From Campylobacterales bacterium (GTDB lineage Bacteria > Campylobacterota > Campylobacteria > Campylobacterales > Arcobacteraceae), in the NCBI GenBank assembly GCA_027064245.1, contig JAMOPZ010000433.1, forward strand, positions 1 through 6,876: a stretch of 6,876 nt of DNA, in the 5' to 3' direction. Positions 5,647 to 6,876 of the stretch are shown here, in pieces (position 1 is the stretch's first letter; each line of letters opens with the position of its first letter). Position numbers and translations under genes: made by a program. The notes beneath the pieces were generated by a model. The model was not told the DNA's origin and made no database searches. It saw only the letters and a list, made by a program, of their open reading frames with translations.

Positions 5647-6422
5647 AAAAATTATATATACTAAGTAGTGGTGCAGGTGGTATTGAATTTATCACTCAAG
5701 AGGCTATTAAAGCATTAAAAGACTCAGAAGTAATAGTATCTTATACCAAATATGCAAAAGAATTAAAAGAACTTATACAAGACAAAGAGCTATATACCTC
5801 AGGTATGACACATGAAATAGATAGAGCAAATCGTGCAATAGAGTTTGCTAAAAGTGGTAAAACAACATCTATAATAAGTAATGGAGATGTAAATGTCTTT
5901 GGTATGGCAACACTTGTAATTGAACTTATAGATAAACAAAATTTATGGGATGCCATAGAGGTGATCTCTTTGCCTGGTGTTACATCATTTTTAGCAATAG
6001 CTAGTAGAATAGGTGCTCCTATATCACAAGATTTTGCTATCATATCACTTTCTGATAGACTAACAGATATAGATCTTATCGATAAAAGGGTAAAAAACTC
6101 TTTAGAAGCTGACTTTATAATTGGCATCTACAATCCAAAAAGTAAAACAAGAACAAAACCATACCTAAACTTTATAGAAGCATTAAAACATATTAATGAA
6201 AAAATAGCAATAATAGGATCAAATATAGGAAGAGAAAAAGAGTATATCAATATTACAACAACAACTGACCTAATAAACCAAAGTGTAGATCATAAAGATA
6301 TATCTATGTCCACATTGATCATTATATGTAATTCAACATCAAAATTAACCAAAAATGGTCTAGTACTTACCCCCAGAGGTTATTTAAATAAATATACCAA
6401 GGATGGGCTATTAAAAAATTAA
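5643..6422 (+). CDS. cobJ: Precorrin-3B C17-methyltransferase CobJ (CbiH-type)
   Basis: CobJ/CbiH uses S-adenosylmethionine to methylate C17 of the corrin precursor with ring contraction, in the cytoplasmic part of cobalamin synthesis. The 259-residue protein is a single methylase domain of normal length. Family landmarks include the N-terminal glycine loop (GAGG, 10-13), SGM and Glu58-to-Arg61 (53-61), NGDVNVFGMA (80-89), the LPGVTS loop (110-115), GAPISQDFAIISLSDRLT (124-141), IYNPKSKTR (162-170) and the C-terminal LTPRGY (242-247). The last four are the most diagnostic for CobJ among the related precorrin methylases. Two cofactor-loop motifs differ from the common forms, GxGPG and SGDPGVYGMA. 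The start has a strong AAGGAG (5629-5634) and overlaps the small upstream gene by 4 bases. No other cobalamin gene is in the window, so cobJ is detached from the rest of the pathway here or is joined to it beyond the edges. It ends 4 bases before the convergent gene. Confidence 0.93.
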   Translation: MKKLYILSSGAGGIEFITQEAIKALKDSEVIVSYTKYAKELKELIQDKELYTSGMTHEIDRANRAIEFAKSGKTTSIISNGDVNVFGMATLVIELIDKQNLWDAIEVISLPGVTSFLAIASRIGAPISQDFAIISLSDRLTDIDLIDKRVKNSLEADFIIGIYNPKSKTRTKPYLNFIEALKHINEKIAIIGSNIGREKEYINITTTTDLINQSVDHKDISMSTLIIICNSTSKLTKNGLVLTPRGYLNKYTKDGLLKN

Positions 6423-6429
6423 TAGCCTA
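6404..6429. terminator. Hairpin at the convergent gene ends, possible bidirectional terminator
   Basis: GGCTATTAA (6406-6414) and TTAATAGCC (6419-6427) form a perfect 9-base-pair stem with an AAAA loop, extendable by a G-T and a T-A pair to 6404-6429. It covers the stop codons of both cobJ and the minus-strand gene. Neither side is followed by a good T-tract in its reading direction, so it is not a textbook intrinsic terminator. It may instead stabilise transcript 3' ends or act with a factor. Confidence 0.5.
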
Positions 6430-6876
6430 AAAAGTTTGCATAAAATTAATATCTACTATACATTTTTTATATCCAAATTGATCTTTCATATTTGAATAAT
6501 TTTTAATACAATTTACACCCGAAGAGAGTGTAGCTTTTCTTGTAAGCTTATAATTTACACCTGTAGAGATAGAGTATATTTGCTTATGTTCTGGTAAAGA
6601 GTATGGAAACTCAGTAGTTAATTTTTTATCGTTCGTATATGATATCATACTATTAATTCCTAATCTGTTATTTAACATATATTTATTTGATAACATAATT
6701 GTATTTGTTCTTTTATCTGACTTATTACTAGTAGGTCCATATATATCAGGTGTTTTAATAAACTCTTTTGTATATATATAGATCATACTAAAAAGTCCAT
6801 AATTTATTGTTGGATAGTTATTTCCAAGTAAAAGCTGTATATTTTTAGAATCCATATTATCACTATCAAGAATATC
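6427..6876 (-). CDS. C-terminal part of a probable outer-membrane beta-barrel protein
   Basis: Only the last 149 codons are in the window. The frame stays open to the right edge (upstream codons read DILDSDN), and the first Met at 6855 has no ribosome binding site, so the gene almost certainly starts beyond the edge. The visible part consists of short stretches of alternating hydrophobic and polar residues separated by polar turns, for example INYGLFSMIYIY, LGINSMISYT, YSISTGVNYKL and ATLSSGVNC, which fits transmembrane beta strands. It ends in phenylalanine with alternating hydrophobics before it (VDINFMQTF), like the C-terminal recognition signal of outer-membrane proteins. Possible identities include an autotransporter barrel or another large outer-membrane protein; the part shown does not decide. 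It converges on cobJ with a 4-base gap. Confidence 0.6.
   Translation of the reverse strand, partial: DILDSDNMDSKNIQLLLGNNYPTINYGLFSMIYIYTKEFIKTPDIYGPTSNKSDKRTNTIMLSNKYMLNNRLGINSMISYTNDKKLTTEFPYSLPEHKQIYSISTGVNYKLTRKATLSSGVNCIKNYSNMKDQFGYKKCIVDINFMQTF

Larger units (their letters stand above)
1087..6422 (+). other. Predicted eight-gene transcription unit
   Basis: Eight plus-strand genes run together with gaps or overlaps of, in order, +6, -1, +9, -4, -35, +1 and -4 bases. There is no room for internal terminators between them, and the only clear promoter-like element lies before the first gene. Internal promoters inside coding sequence cannot be excluded, so the eight genes need not always be co-expressed. 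Confidence 0.65.

Noticed and set aside
5741..6127. Minus-strand open frame of 128 codons opposite cobJ
   Set aside because: It is antisense to conserved CobJ motifs and has no ribosome binding site or recognisable domain.
6766..6780. Run of alternating T and A near the right edge
   Set aside because: Short dinucleotide runs are expected in DNA this AT-rich, and this one falls inside the beta-barrel coding frame.

Overview
The window is low-GC DNA packed with genes. The protein families, the lysine/isoleucine/asparagine-rich proteins and the short AGGA-type ribosome binding sites suggest a Campylobacterota (epsilonproteobacterial) chromosome, for example an Arcobacter-, Sulfurimonas- or Sulfurovum-like organism. 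This placement is inference; no rRNA or other marker gene is present. The lipid A gene lpxD and the end of an outer-membrane beta-barrel gene show that the cell is Gram-negative.

Layout. lpxD lies on the minus strand at the left edge (11-976). A 110-base divergent promoter region (977-1086) separates it from eight plus-strand genes (1087-6422) that follow each other with gaps of 9 bases or less, or with overlaps, and probably form one transcription unit. In order they encode a RimK-like ATP-grasp enzyme, a NosL-like predicted copper chaperone, a DsbD_2/TauE-SafE-type membrane protein with the HCxGMCGG motif, an exported DUF1566 protein, an unrecognised exported coiled-coil protein, a short HlyD-like periplasmic adaptor, an 80-residue winged-helix-like protein, and CobJ of cobalamin synthesis. 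A convergent minus-strand gene, cut by the right edge, encodes the C-terminal end of a beta-barrel protein. A hairpin covers the point where the two converging genes meet. No gene-free stretch exceeds 300 bases, and I saw no tRNA, rRNA, insertion sequence, CRISPR array or phage gene.

How the genes may work together. The clearest functional pair is the NosL-like protein with the HCxGMCGG membrane protein. They overlap by one base (TAGTG), and both families are tied to copper handling or to maturation of respiratory enzymes. The next three genes encode exported proteins of unknown role. Two of them, the coiled-coil protein and the adaptor, overlap by 35 bases and look like an orphan envelope module with no transporter or outer-membrane channel in view. 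The 80-residue protein and cobJ are translationally coupled by a 4-base overlap. CobJ makes a metabolic product unrelated to the copper pair, so the unit may be a lineage-specific collection rather than one pathway.

The best candidates for something undescribed are the ATP-grasp enzyme with an altered metal-site motif, the orphan adaptor pair, the small cobJ-coupled protein, and the repeated sequence modules in the divergent promoter. Nothing here is a recognisable new defence or mobile system.
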